From Ruminococcus sp. (GTDB lineage Bacteria > Bacillota > Clostridia > Oscillospirales > Ruminococcaceae), in the NCBI GenBank assembly GCA_017478965.1, contig JAFVCV010000013.1:92702-156701 (forward strand): DNA of 64,000 bases. Direction: 5' to 3'. The notes below the pieces were generated by a model. That model searched no databases. It was not told where the DNA came from and saw nothing but the letters and a program-made list of their open reading frames with translations. Shown here piece by piece: positions 53,557 through 62,909 of this stretch; within the stretch, counting starts at the first letter, position 1; each line of letters starts with the position of its first letter. The position numbers were made by a program, and so were the translations under genes.

Positions 53557-54293
53557 TGGGCGCTGTGTTCAGGCGTGAGGTAAGGTCATATTTCACCTCA
53601 CCCATAGGTTATATCTTTATTGCGGCTTTCTTTGCCTACAGCGGCATAATGTTCTCGGTGGACAGCCTTAACAGCGGCTACACCAGGCTGGACACACTGT
53701 TCTATTCGCTGCTTACCATAATAATAGTACTTATCCCCGTGCTGACCATGAGGACCATTGCGGAGGAGAAAAGGACCAGGACCGACCAGTGCCTGCTGAC
53801 GGCGCCTGTGAGCCTGGGGGGCATAGTGGCCGGGAAGTTCTTTGCGGCATTCCTGATCTATGCCATAGCCGTTTCCATTACGGCAGTCATGGCGGTGGTA
53901 GTCTCCGCCTACGGTCAGCCGGACTGGAACGTTATCGTTGCAAATATATTGGCGCTGCTGCTGGTGGGCGGAGCATTCATATCCATCGGCATACTCTGCT
54001 CGTCCTTCACCGAGAACCAGGTGGTGGCGGCAGTGGCAAGCTTTATCGCACTTATCGCCGTTTCCTTCATGTCCATCATCGGCAGCCTTATCCCTGCGGT
54101 GGACGAGGAGAAGTGGTACAGCGGCATTTTCAGCGGCCTGAGGACGGTGCTGGAAAAGCTGTCCTTCGGAGAGCGTTATTATTCGTTTACCTACGGCGTT
54201 TTCGACTTTTCCAACGTGGTGTTCTTTATCAGCGCCATCGCAGCCTTCCTTTTCCTGACTGTGAGAGTGCTTGAGAAACGCCGCTGGAGCTAA
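53556..54293 (+). CDS. ABC-2 type permease (GldF-like)
   Basis: 245 residues with six hydrophobic segments. It begins FRREVRSYFTSPIGYIFIAAFFAYSG and has LTMRTIAEEKRTRTDQCLLTAPVS, typical of the GldF-like ABC-2 permeases. Its ATG overlaps the ATPase stop by one base (TAATG). Confidence 0.88.
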   Translation: MGAVFRREVRSYFTSPIGYIFIAAFFAYSGIMFSVDSLNSGYTRLDTLFYSLLTIIIVLIPVLTMRTIAEEKRTRTDQCLLTAPVSLGGIVAGKFFAAFLIYAIAVSITAVMAVVVSAYGQPDWNVIVANILALLLVGGAFISIGILCSSFTENQVVAAVASFIALIAVSFMSIIGSLIPAVDEEKWYSGIFSGLRTVLEKLSFGERYYSFTYGVFDFSNVVFFISAIAAFLFLTVRVLEKRRWS

Positions 54294-54307
54294 GGGGGTG
54301 CAGGTAA

Positions 54308-56059
54308 ATGGCTGACAACAGTAAGAATATCGAAGAGCAGGATACCGAAGAGCAGGTATCCACGAGCAGCAGCGACCTGCTGAAAAAGGTCCTTGAAGAG
54401 GAGAAGGAGAATAAGGACCTGAAAGAAGAGAAAAGCAAAAAGCCTAAGAAGGACCGCAAGCCAAGGGATAAGACCAGGGCCGAGTTCGGGGCAAAGAAAT
54501 TCAGGCACGGGACCATGGCCACTGTTTTCACGGCGGTATTTATTGCGGTGCTGGTGCTGATAAATGTGGTGACGACTACTCTTTTCGAGCGCTATCCCAT
54601 AACAGTGGACCTTACCAGAGACAAGATATATTCTATGTCTGAAAAAAGCGAGGAGTATGTTAAGAACGTTGACGTTGACGTGCTGGTGACGATCTTCTCA
54701 GACGAGGACGTTTACGAAAACTATAACGCATATAACAAGCAGGCGGTGGAGCTCCTGAAAAATTACTGCAAGCTCAACCACCATATAACCTACCGTTTTG
54801 TGGACATCGACAAGAACCCGGACGTTATACGCAATTATGAGAACGTTTCGGCCTTCGATATAATCTTCGAGACGAATACGGTAGTTGACGGCGAAAAGGT
54901 GCAGAGGACCAGAAAGCTGGGTATGCTGGACCTGCTGAGTTTCAGGGACGAGTTCGTTACCCAGCTCTCCCAGTCCGGCTACAGCATCGAGATGCTGGCG
55001 GCCCAGGCAGGCAGCGACATGACCTTCCTTTCATACTACGGGGGCTATGTTGATTCGTCCAATGCCGAGCAGGCCTTTACATCGGCGCTGATGACCGTCA
55101 CTGACCCCAACCCCCTCTATGTGACCTTCCTCACAGGCAGGCAGGAGGTAGCGGACCCCATCACCGGAGGCTCGCCCCTGACCTATTTCCAGACCCTGCT
55201 GACCTCCAACGGATATAATGTTGACAGCATAGATATCACCACACAGGATATCCCGGAGACTACGGATATCATCGTTATCCCGGCGCCTACGGTGGACTAT
55301 CTGGACAACGAGGTGGCAAAGGTCAGCGACTTTCTGAAAAACGGCGATATGCTCGGCAAGCAGCTCATCTACATCGCCTCCTACAGCCAGGGTGCTACGC
55401 CTAACCTGGACGAGTTTCTGGAAGAGTACGGACTTCAGGTAGGACCCGGGGTCATCTGCGAGACTTATAAGGAGCAGTATATAAACAATGAGTTCAACGT
55501 TATTGCTTCCAGCCTTTCCGATGACTTCGACCAGGATATCCAGGCGGACAAGCTCACGGTGGTAAGTATGTACAACCGCCCTGTTAACACTCTCTTTGAT
55601 GAGAAAAACATGGTAACTACCGAGAAGTATGTGATGTCCTCCAAGGACGCTTATACCGCAGAGCTGGGTTATAACGAGATGTTCCAGTATGTGCCGGTGA
55701 ATACCCTGGAAAGAGGCGAACAGTGCTATTTCGCAGTAGGTTCCAAGGCCAGGTTCGCCAACGACGGCAGCGGCGATACTTTCTACAGCAATATACTCTG
55801 CTTCGGTTCGGAATATCTGCTGCAAAATAATATCCTTGCCGCAGAGCAGTACCAGAACAGTGAGTATTTCTTCAGCATCTTAAACGGCATCACCCATAAG
55901 ACGGACGGCATCTTTATCCAGCCGAAGACCATCACAGGCACTGCCTTTGATATCAACGAGCAGCAGAAGACCGTGCTCAAATGGGTGTTCAGCGCCATCA
56001 TACCTGCGGCGGTGCTGGTAGTTGGCATAGTCGTATGGGTAAGAAGAAAGAACAAGTAA
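54308..56059 (+). CDS. GldG-family ABC-associated membrane protein
   Basis: 583 residues. A charged Glu/Lys-rich cytoplasmic N-terminus (about 1-65) is followed by a membrane helix (MATVFTAVFIAVLVLINVVTT), an extracellular body (ITVDLTRDKIYSMSEKSEEYVKN, then VTIFSDED and later IIVIPAPTVDYLDNE) and a C-terminal helix (WVFSAIIPAAVLVVGIVVWV). This is the GldG architecture that partners ATPase and permease. Confidence 0.85.
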   Translation: MADNSKNIEEQDTEEQVSTSSSDLLKKVLEEEKENKDLKEEKSKKPKKDRKPRDKTRAEFGAKKFRHGTMATVFTAVFIAVLVLINVVTTTLFERYPITVDLTRDKIYSMSEKSEEYVKNVDVDVLVTIFSDEDVYENYNAYNKQAVELLKNYCKLNHHITYRFVDIDKNPDVIRNYENVSAFDIIFETNTVVDGEKVQRTRKLGMLDLLSFRDEFVTQLSQSGYSIEMLAAQAGSDMTFLSYYGGYVDSSNAEQAFTSALMTVTDPNPLYVTFLTGRQEVADPITGGSPLTYFQTLLTSNGYNVDSIDITTQDIPETTDIIVIPAPTVDYLDNEVAKVSDFLKNGDMLGKQLIYIASYSQGATPNLDEFLEEYGLQVGPGVICETYKEQYINNEFNVIASSLSDDFDQDIQADKLTVVSMYNRPVNTLFDEKNMVTTEKYVMSSKDAYTAELGYNEMFQYVPVNTLERGEQCYFAVGSKARFANDGSGDTFYSNILCFGSEYLLQNNILAAEQYQNSEYFFSILNGITHKTDGIFIQPKTITGTAFDINEQQKTVLKWVFSAIIPAAVLVVGIVVWVRRKNK

Positions 56060-56074
56060 AAGGGATCATTTAGC

Positions 56075-57577
56075 ATGAACGGAAAAATACAAGGCATAAT
56101 CGTCTGCGGCGTTTTAGCGGCAAGCCTTGCAGGGGTCATGGTGTTTCTGAACGCCACCTCACCCGACAAGGACAGCAGCAGTGCCGCCGACGCAGCCTCG
56201 CAGGCCCTTGCGGACAGCGGGGAGAATACTAAGGTGGTGCTGATAGATAAGGGCGCCGATCAGGTCAGCGGAGTAAAGGTAAAAAACCAATACGGGGGCT
56301 TTACCCTGGCAAAGCCTGTTTCGGGCAAGACCACCTGGACCATAGAGGAGCTGGGGAGCCTTAACCAGAATTCCACACTTCAGAGCGGCCTTGCGGACGT
56401 ATGCGGCGTCCTGGAGGCCAGAAAGCTGGTGGAGGAAAACGCTGAGGACCTGGCAAAATACGGCCTGGCAGAACCTGCCGCCAGCGCAGAGATAACCTAT
56501 GCCGACGGCAGTACCCTTACCCTGGAGGTGGGGGACGTCATGCCGGAGGAAAGGTACAGATATGTAAGGCTTGGGGACAGCAATAACGTTTATATGGTAA
56601 TGGGTTCAAGGGTGAAATATTTCACCGACCCGGCCAATGCCTATGCTGACCTGAACCTTATCATAAAGCCTTCGGACCAGGACTGGCCTGAATACGGCAC
56701 GGAGACCGTCACCCGCAGGGACTGGGACTATGATGTGGTCTTTGAGAACGACCCTAAGGAAATACAGGGCATGATATCCAGCCAGGTCATTTCCTCGCCT
56801 ATATTCTCATATCTTAATATCACAAGCTCCAGCGATGTCACTCACGGTATGTGGGGATTGAAGGCGGCGGAGTGTTCGGTGATAGACCCCACTGAGGAGG
56901 ACTATGAAAGACTCGGGTTAAACGACCCGGTGTGTGTGGTGAAGCTGAAAGGCGATGAGTATGACTATACGCTGACGGTGGGCAATAAGGCAGAGTATGA
57001 CGAGGAGGAAGAGGCCGCCGGTGCAGAGGGCTATTACTGCACTCTGGAAGGACAGTCCGGTCAGGACGCCATTTACACCATAAGCTCCGGGAACCTGCCC
57101 TGGGTGAGCTTTAAGATCGAGGACGTCATCTCCAGCATAATGCTGTCGAACTACATCGTCGATATCGACACCCTTACGGTCGAGAACGGAGGAAAGAGCC
57201 ACCAGTATAAGGTCACTTCTGACGGGAACAGCGAGGACCTGATGGCCGAGGGCGGCTCAGCCAACGTGACCAGTGTTACCAGCGGCGGGAAGGATATCGA
57301 CATCGCAAACTTCAAGACCCTGTTCCAGTATATCATGACCTGCCCGACCGGAGAGCTGTGCTTTGACGAGCCGCAGGGAGACTGGGAGGTCAGGATCGAG
57401 CAGAAGCTCATCGACGGCAGCAGCGATGTGGTGGAGATATATAAGGACACCGCAAGAAGGTACATCGTCAAGCTCAACGGCAAGCCTTCTTTCAGGATAC
57501 AGAGCACCTGGGTGGACAATCTGCTGAAAAATGTAGAAAATCTTGATAACGGCAAAGAGGTCGTAGACACCTACTGA
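56075..57577 (+). CDS. DUF4340-family membrane-anchored protein
   Basis: 500 residues: a signal anchor (GIIVCGVLAASLAGVMVFL) and a beta-rich extracellular region with two to three repeats of a domain that includes LAKYGLAEPAASAEITYADGS and YERLGLNDPVCVVKLKGDEY, typical of DUF4340. It is the last gene of the ABC/GldG operon, 15 bases after it. Molecular function unknown. Confidence 0.82.
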   Translation: MNGKIQGIIVCGVLAASLAGVMVFLNATSPDKDSSSAADAASQALADSGENTKVVLIDKGADQVSGVKVKNQYGGFTLAKPVSGKTTWTIEELGSLNQNSTLQSGLADVCGVLEARKLVEENAEDLAKYGLAEPAASAEITYADGSTLTLEVGDVMPEERYRYVRLGDSNNVYMVMGSRVKYFTDPANAYADLNLIIKPSDQDWPEYGTETVTRRDWDYDVVFENDPKEIQGMISSQVISSPIFSYLNITSSSDVTHGMWGLKAAECSVIDPTEEDYERLGLNDPVCVVKLKGDEYDYTLTVGNKAEYDEEEEAAGAEGYYCTLEGQSGQDAIYTISSGNLPWVSFKIEDVISSIMLSNYIVDIDTLTVENGGKSHQYKVTSDGNSEDLMAEGGSANVTSVTSGGKDIDIANFKTLFQYIMTCPTGELCFDEPQGDWEVRIEQKLIDGSSDVVEIYKDTARRYIVKLNGKPSFRIQSTWVDNLLKNVENLDNGKEVVDTY

Positions 57578-57675
57578 CCGGATGGGACAAATTTTTACTA
57601 TGGAGAGTGGTATAATGATAAAGCTGCTCTCCCGGAGAGAGAAACGAATAACGATATAAGAAAGGCGGAGATATT

Positions 57676-57954
57676 ATGAATGATGCAAAGAACGGTTTTT
57701 TCACCTACAAAGGACTCCCCCTGGTGAGAAAGGGGAACCAGCTGTATTTCGGGAATATGTACGATGAGTTCATCGTATGGATAGAGATAAAAAGCACCGA
57801 GAACGTGGGCGGCATTGATGTGGCCAACCAGGTCACTATCAGGAAGATGGCCACCGATCCCAAGGTCCCCCCAACGGAAGCCATAGTGAAAAGCGCTAAG
57901 AAGGAGAGTCTCTATGAGGCACTGGAATATGCCTGCGCCTGGCTGAAAGTGTAA
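57676..57954 (+). CDS. Small conserved-looking cytoplasmic protein, function unknown
   Basis: 92 residues, no signal or membrane segment. It has a basic/aromatic start (FFTYKGLPLVRKGNQLYFGNMYDEFIVW needs two strands and a turn) and an amphipathic C-terminal helix (SLYEALEYACAWLKV). AAAGGCGG precedes the ATG. It stands 98 bases after the DUF4340 gene and ends at a strong terminator. I do not recognise a characterised family. Confidence 0.7.
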   Translation: MNDAKNGFFTYKGLPLVRKGNQLYFGNMYDEFIVWIEIKSTENVGGIDVANQVTIRKMATDPKVPPTEAIVKSAKKESLYEALEYACAWLKV

Positions 57955-57968
57955 AAAAAATAAAGATG

Positions 57969-58001
57969 ACGCCGCTGTCAGAGAACGACAGCGGCGTTTT
58001 T
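57969..58001 (+). terminator. Intrinsic terminator
   Basis: ACGCCGCTGTC (57969-57979) pairs with GACAGCGGCGT (57987-57997), followed by TTTT. Confidence 0.9.
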
Positions 58002-58082
58002 GCTGGCCAAATATAAGCAGTGGTCAAAACAGACAAAAATATCCGCCTAAGTTCGTAATTTTGCTAAAATAATTACAAAATT

Positions 58083-58145
58083 CGCAATAAATGGTAAAAG
58101 CAGCGCAAGATTTGAATAGTAATTTTTAGCATTATGCTATAAAAT
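58083..58145 (+). promoter_or_regulatory. Third AraC-type activator site, upstream of the solute-binding protein
   Basis: Direct repeats CGCA-ATAAAT-GGTAA (58083-58097) and CGCA-AGATTT-GAATA (58104-58118) are 21 bp apart. TAAAAT at 58140-58145 is 36 bases from the second repeat start. A 13-bp palindrome TAGCATTATGCTA (58127-58139) lies between the second repeat and the -10-like hexamer. Confidence 0.55.
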
Positions 58146-58284
58146 TATAAACGTTGATAAGGAGAACGGCTTGAAAACAGCCCGTATTTAATGCGTAAAC
58201 ACTGAGTAATAAAAATGTAATTCTTTTAATAATTGTTGTTTAAAGTCTACAAAATTTAAGTTTCGATTGTGTAGGGTATTACTA

Positions 58285-58313
58285 TTGACACAGTGTGAAT
58301 TTTCTGTTACAAT
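58285..58313 (+). promoter_or_regulatory. Sigma-A promoter of the solute-binding protein gene
   Basis: TTGACA (58285-58290), 17 bases, TACAAT (58308-58313). It is a second, nearer promoter than the activator-type one at 58083-58145. The rest of 58146-58284 is AT-rich with no gene seen. Confidence 0.75.
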
Positions 58314-58420
58314 AAGTACGTGGAATTGTACAGCGGGAATGTACAAGCCGGTTAGGCGAATGAGCTTGGATACTATGGAAGGCAGCATTCGGCCTAAGAA
58401 AAATAAGGAGGATATTTATC

Positions 58421-59860
58421 ATGACACTCAAGAAATTATTAGCTGGTGCTTGCGCACTCACAGTTTGCTGCGGGCTTGCAGCCTGCGGCGGCAGCAACGC
58501 TGACAGCGGTTCAGGCGATGCATCGAGCGTTCCCCAGACCGTTGCTCACGATGAGAAGGAAGAAGAGCTGATAGGCAATATAGCTGACAAGCTGGAGGAT
58601 ATCGAGCTTGAGAACAAGAACATCAAGTTCTTCTCACACTGGGATATCAACCCCGGCGAGGGTCAGAAGACCAGCCCTGAGCTGCAGCTGTTCAAGGATA
58701 AGTATGACGGTACCATCGAGTATGTACAGACTACATGGGACGCTCGTTATACCGATCTTGCTAAGCTCATAATGGCTAACGATTCGCCTGACTTCTTCTC
58801 CGCAATGGATATGGACGGTTTCCCCAAGGGTGCTATCAAGGCAATGTTCGAGCCGATCGATGACTATATCGACCTGGATTCTGACCTGTGGGCACCTGCA
58901 AAGGTAACTAACGACAACTTCGTATTCAACGGCGGCCACTATGTTGCCGGCGTTCAGTCCTATCCTCAGTTCGTATGCGTATACAACACCAAGACCATAG
59001 CAGATAACGGTCTTGACGATCCTGCTGAGCTGTATTGGAAGGACGAGTGGACCTGGTCCAACTTCTCCAAGATGTGTATCGACTTCACCGATCAGGACAA
59101 CGACATAGTTGGTCTTGACGGCTGGTGGTATGCACAGGCTCTGAACGACACCTGCGGTGTTCCTCTGATCGGTCTGAAGGACGGACAGCTTGTCAACAAC
59201 ATGAACGATCCTCAGGTAGCAAAGGTCCAGGAGCTGATGTACGATTTGCAGAAGAACGACGTTTGCTACGACAGAGCTGCCAACAACTGGTCTACCAGAG
59301 GCGGCGGTGTAACAGGTGAAGGTCTGGGTACATATCAGACTCTGTTCATACCTGTTGGTCTGTGGGGCGTTGAGGGTATACCTTCCAGCGTTACTGCATT
59401 CGGCGATGTTGAGGCAGGCGAGATCATGTTCGTTCCTATGCCCAGAATGGACGACAGCGACAAGTACTATGTAACTGCCCGTGTTGACGGTTACTTCCTG
59501 TGCAAGAACGCTCCTAACCCTGAGGGCTGGGCTGCATTCATGAACTGCCGTATGAACGCCCTTGCTGACAGTGAGGAGCTGACTCTCAAGACCGAGCAGG
59601 AAGACTATCTCTGGAACGATGACATGATAAACATGAGGAAAGAGATTCTGAGACTGGTTAACGAGAACCCTGTATACGACTTCCAGGACGGCGTATCTGC
59701 TGAGCTTTCGTCCACCATGCAGGACGTAAGACAGGCTACCATGATAACCGGCGGCAACACCTCTACATGGACTGCTACCGTATCTGAGTACGAGAAGGCT
59801 GTTGATTACCTCATCAAGGAGGCTAACGAGAACATCCAGACCGAGCCTACCGCAGAATAA
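58421..59860 (+). CDS. Extracellular sugar-type solute-binding lipoprotein (ABC transporter family 1)
   Basis: 479 residues. The lipoprotein signal (ALTVCCGLAACGG, lipidated Cys) is followed by a Ser/Asp linker and a family-1 binding-protein fold: IKFFSHWDINPG, ELQLFKDKYDGTIEYVQTTWDARYTDLAKLIMANDSPDFF, YNTKTIADNGLDDPAELYW and WTWSNFSKMC. This type usually delivers carbohydrates to a two-permease ABC importer, which is not encoded here. The codon bias is strong, like that of the transaldolase genes, and it shares their promoter architecture. The sugar is unknown. Confidence 0.85.
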   Translation: MTLKKLLAGACALTVCCGLAACGGSNADSGSGDASSVPQTVAHDEKEEELIGNIADKLEDIELENKNIKFFSHWDINPGEGQKTSPELQLFKDKYDGTIEYVQTTWDARYTDLAKLIMANDSPDFFSAMDMDGFPKGAIKAMFEPIDDYIDLDSDLWAPAKVTNDNFVFNGGHYVAGVQSYPQFVCVYNTKTIADNGLDDPAELYWKDEWTWSNFSKMCIDFTDQDNDIVGLDGWWYAQALNDTCGVPLIGLKDGQLVNNMNDPQVAKVQELMYDLQKNDVCYDRAANNWSTRGGGVTGEGLGTYQTLFIPVGLWGVEGIPSSVTAFGDVEAGEIMFVPMPRMDDSDKYYVTARVDGYFLCKNAPNPEGWAAFMNCRMNALADSEELTLKTEQEDYLWNDDMINMRKEILRLVNENPVYDFQDGVSAELSSTMQDVRQATMITGGNTSTWTATVSEYEKAVDYLIKEANENIQTEPTAE

Positions 59861-59918
59861 CAGAGAATATATAGCTTATTTTTCAATATTATATATATCC
59901 TTCATATTACCCTATCAG

Positions 59919-59950
59919 AAGTACCCGAGTTCATCTCGGGTACTTTTGTT
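59919..59950 (+). terminator. Intrinsic terminator of the binding-protein gene
   Basis: AAGTACCCGAG (59919-59929), loop, CTCGGGTACTT (59935-59945), then TTTG. Confidence 0.85.
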
Positions 59951-59953
59951 TAT

Positions 59954-59992
59954 AAAAAAGATCCCCGCTTCTCTGAGAGAAACGGGGACAGA
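59954..59992 (-). terminator. Intrinsic terminator of the pot operon
   Basis: On the minus strand a GTCCCCGTTTCTC/GAGAAGCGGGGAT-type hairpin is followed by a T-run. Confidence 0.75.
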
Positions 59993-59996
59993 CAGA

Positions 59997-61283
59997 TCAG
60001 AAAATGTCTTTTTTGTTCTTGATGTGGCGCCTTATGAGTACGAATACTATTATCGCCACGCAGATGATAAGGAATGTGGGCATGAGCCATCGGTTGGAAT
60101 TTTCGTCCTCGGCAGACTTCATCTCTGTCCAGAGCTTCTGCATCTTTGCGTTGGCTTCATCGGAAAGGTTGACGAATACTGTGGTCTTTTCAGCAATAAA
60201 ATCGCTGTCCGGATAGCTCACGTGGCTCTCCCTGACTTCCTCGTCAAGCATCTCGTAAGCGGCGCTGTGAGGGGTCGAATAGCAGATGTAGTCGATGTTC
60301 GCATAGGCTATGTCCGGCTCGCACATGAAGTTTATGTACATCTCTGCGGCCTCCTTCTGCCGGGCAGAGGTGGGTATGCACATGGCGTCAACGAACAGGT
60401 TCGTCCCGCTGGCAGGGACCACGAAATCAAGGTCTTCATTGTCGTCGAGAATGGTAAGTGCATCTCCGGCATAGTAGGGTGCGATCAGTGCATCTCCCGC
60501 CCCCATCTTGTCGAAGACCTCGTCCATAACATAGCCCTGGACGATGTGTTTCTGCTGTCTGAGCTTGAAGGCCGCCTGCTCAAGCTCCTCCGGGTCTTCG
60601 GTGTTGAGGGAATACCCCAGCATCAGCTCGGCAATGGCAAAGGCATCACGGGGGTTGTCGAACATCAGTATCTGGTCGGCATAGTCCTCGTTCCACAGCA
60701 GGTCCCAGTCTATATCCTCCGGGGGAATGTCTATCATGGTGGTGTCATAGATTATCCCCACCGTTCCCCAGGTGTAGGGTACCGAATAAGCGTCCTCAGG
60801 GTCGTAGGCCTGATTGCGGAAATTGTCCATTATGTACTTGCGGTTGGGGATATTTTCCGTGTCAAGGGGCTGGATAAGCCCCTCCTTTATCATCTTGCTT
60901 ATCATGTAGTCCGACGGTATGATGACGTCGTAGGCCGCTCCGCCGCCTTTCAGCTTGGCGTAAAGCTCCTCATTGGTGGCGTAGTTGGTGTAGTTGACCT
61001 TTATGCCCGTAAGCTTTTCAAATTCGCCGTTCACGTCAAGAGTCCCCTCATCGGCTCCGGTAGAGATATACTCTCCCCAGTTATAGACGTTTATTGAGAT
61101 GCCCTGGTCTTTGAACCTGGTATAGTAGTCCTTGTCCTCGACGGTAAGGGTCTGGGCCTGGCTCTCTTCCTCTTCCTCTTCCGTATCTTCGGTATCTGAG
61201 CTGCACCCGGTCAGCGGCGCCGCCCATATGAGCGCTGCTGCAAAAAGCGGCAGCATCCTGAATTTTTTCCGGTTCCTTCTCAT
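59997..61283 (-). CDS. potD: Spermidine/putrescine-binding lipoprotein PotD
   Basis: 428 residues. A lipoprotein signal (AALIWAAPLTGC), an acidic linker, then a PotD fold: INVYNWGEYIS, FEKLTGIKVNYTNYATNEELYAKL, YDVIIPSDYMISKMIKEGLI and YSVPYTWGTVGI. Unusually, it ends with a membrane helix (WLMPTFLIICVAIIVFVLI) and a basic tail, so it may be tethered at both ends. Its ATG follows the potC stop directly. Confidence 0.9.
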   Translation of the reverse strand: MRRNRKKFRMLPLFAAALIWAAPLTGCSSDTEDTEEEEEESQAQTLTVEDKDYYTRFKDQGISINVYNWGEYISTGADEGTLDVNGEFEKLTGIKVNYTNYATNEELYAKLKGGGAAYDVIIPSDYMISKMIKEGLIQPLDTENIPNRKYIMDNFRNQAYDPEDAYSVPYTWGTVGIIYDTTMIDIPPEDIDWDLLWNEDYADQILMFDNPRDAFAIAELMLGYSLNTEDPEELEQAAFKLRQQKHIVQGYVMDEVFDKMGAGDALIAPYYAGDALTILDDNEDLDFVVPASGTNLFVDAMCIPTSARQKEAAEMYINFMCEPDIAYANIDYICYSTPHSAAYEMLDEEVRESHVSYPDSDFIAEKTTVFVNLSDEANAKMQKLWTEMKSAEDENSNRWLMPTFLIICVAIIVFVLIRRHIKNKKDIF

Positions 61284-62090
61284 TCAGTGTTCCTCCCTGA
61301 AAGCGCCGTTTTTGCGGGCGGCCTTGTTCTCGATAAAGCTCTTGACGATCAGCACCACTACCACCACCACGAAGATCATGGTGGAAAGGGCGTTTATCTC
61401 AGGGCTGACTTTCCTTCTTGTCATAGAATATATGGTGATCGGAAGAGTCTGGGAAGTGGAGCCGGTGGTGAAGTAGCTGACAACGAAGTCGTCCAGAGAA
61501 TAGGTGAAGGACATGAGAAAACCGCTGACCACCCCGGGCATTATCTCCGGCAGGACCACCTTGACAAAGGCCTGTATGGGGCTGCACCCAAGGTCCTGTG
61601 CGGCCTCATAGATATGCGGGTCCATCTGATTGAACTTTGGCATGACGTTAAGGATAACGTAAGGCACATCGAAGGTGATGTGGGCGATGAGAAGGGTCAC
61701 AAAGCCGAACTCTAAATTCATTCTTGCCGCAAAGAAAACGAACAGCAGCATCAGCGAAACGCCGGTGACGATCTCAGGGTTTATTATAGGCATATTAGTG
61801 ATGTTCATTACCACCGCCTTAGGCACCTTTCTCATGCCGTTAATGCCTATGGCAGCCAGGGTCCCAAGGACCGTTGAGATGATGCTTGCCGCCACGGCTA
61901 TGATGATGGTGTTTATAAGAGAAGAGATTATTATGCTGTTATGGAACAGCCTGTTGTACCAGTCAAGGGTAAAGCCGCTGAACACCGAACGGCTCTTTGT
62001 CTCGTTAAAGCTGAAAACGATCAGCACAAAGATAGGTATGTAAAGGAACATGAGCACCAGGGCCATGTAGACTTTTCCGAGTTTCTTCAT
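61284..62090 (-). CDS. potC: Spermidine/putrescine ABC transporter permease PotC
   Basis: 268 residues with six membrane helices and the permease-ATPase contact loop EAAQDLGCSPIQAFVKVVLPEIMPG. GGGAGG precedes the ATG by 6 bases. Third gene of potABCD. Confidence 0.93.
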   Translation of the reverse strand: MKKLGKVYMALVLMFLYIPIFVLIVFSFNETKSRSVFSGFTLDWYNRLFHNSIIISSLINTIIIAVAASIISTVLGTLAAIGINGMRKVPKAVVMNITNMPIINPEIVTGVSLMLLFVFFAARMNLEFGFVTLLIAHITFDVPYVILNVMPKFNQMDPHIYEAAQDLGCSPIQAFVKVVLPEIMPGVVSGFLMSFTYSLDDFVVSYFTTGSTSQTLPITIYSMTRRKVSPEINALSTMIFVVVVVVLIVKSFIENKAARKNGAFREEH

Positions 62091-62102
62091 TTCTGTCCTC
62101 CC

Positions 62103-62909
62103 TTACATCAGCACCTGGTCTTCGGGGTCGAACTGGTTCATGACCGTCATTATCACCAGTATAATGACCATCAGCACCAGGGATATGGCCGCACCCAGGT
62201 GGGGGTTATAGGAATTGCCTAAGAACTGCATCTCGATAAGGTCGCCTATGAGAAGGTTCGAGCCGCCGCCCAACATTCTGGAGATTATGAAGGTAGAGAT
62301 AGCCGGCACGAATACCATGGTTATCCCTGAGGTTATCCCCGGGACGCTCAGGGGGATTATGACCCTCAGCAGCGTTGCCGTGGAATTGCACCCAAGATCG
62401 GCGGCGGCCTCGAAAAGGCTCTTGTCGATCTTCTCCATAACGGAGTAAAGGGGCAGTATCATAAATGGCAGGTAGTTATATACCATTCCCAGGACCACTG
62501 CGCCGGAGGTGTTTATGAGTTTATAGGGACCTAAGCCCACCAGCCCGAAGAGGTGGTTTATTATGCCGTTATTGCCTAGCAGTGTCATCCAGGCGTAGGT
62601 CCTGAGAAGAAAGTTCATCCACATAGGCAGCATGACTATCAGAAGCATTGTGCCCTGCTTGTGTTTTTCCATACGGGAAAGAATGAAAGCCACCGGGTAG
62701 GCCACTACCAGGCAGATGGCCGTGGCCACTAATGACAGCCAGATGGACCTGACGAAGATGTTCGCATACTGCCCCACGTCTGAGATATGCTTGATGGTCA
62801 GCCCGCCGCCGTCAGTGGTAAAGGCGAAATAAGCTATCATCAGCAGCGGCACCAGAATGAACACCACCATCCAGACTAAGTAGGGCGCCGAAAAGTATTT
62901 CAGTTTCAC
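62103..62909 (-). CDS. potB: Spermidine/putrescine ABC transporter permease PotB
   Basis: 268 residues, six membrane helices, contact loop [25 protein letters not shown]. Start GTG overlaps the potA stop (GTGA), so translation is coupled. Confidence 0.93.
   Translation of the reverse strand: MKLKYFSAPYLVWMVVFILVPLLMIAYFAFTTDGGGLTIKHISDVGQYANIFVRSIWLSLVATAICLVVAYPVAFILSRMEKHKQGTMLLIVMLPMWMNFLLRTYAWMTLLGNNGIINHLFGLVGLGPYKLINTSGAVVLGMVYNYLPFMILPLYSVMEKIDKSLFEAAADLGCNSTATLLRVIIPLSVPGITSGITMVFVPAISTFIISRMLGGGSNLLIGDLIEMQFLGNSYNPHLGAAISLVLMVIILVIMTVMNQFDPEDQVLM

Noticed and set aside
58161-58191. A short frame with GGAG and TTG at 58171
   Set aside because: Only six codons before a stop; it is too short to support as a gene.
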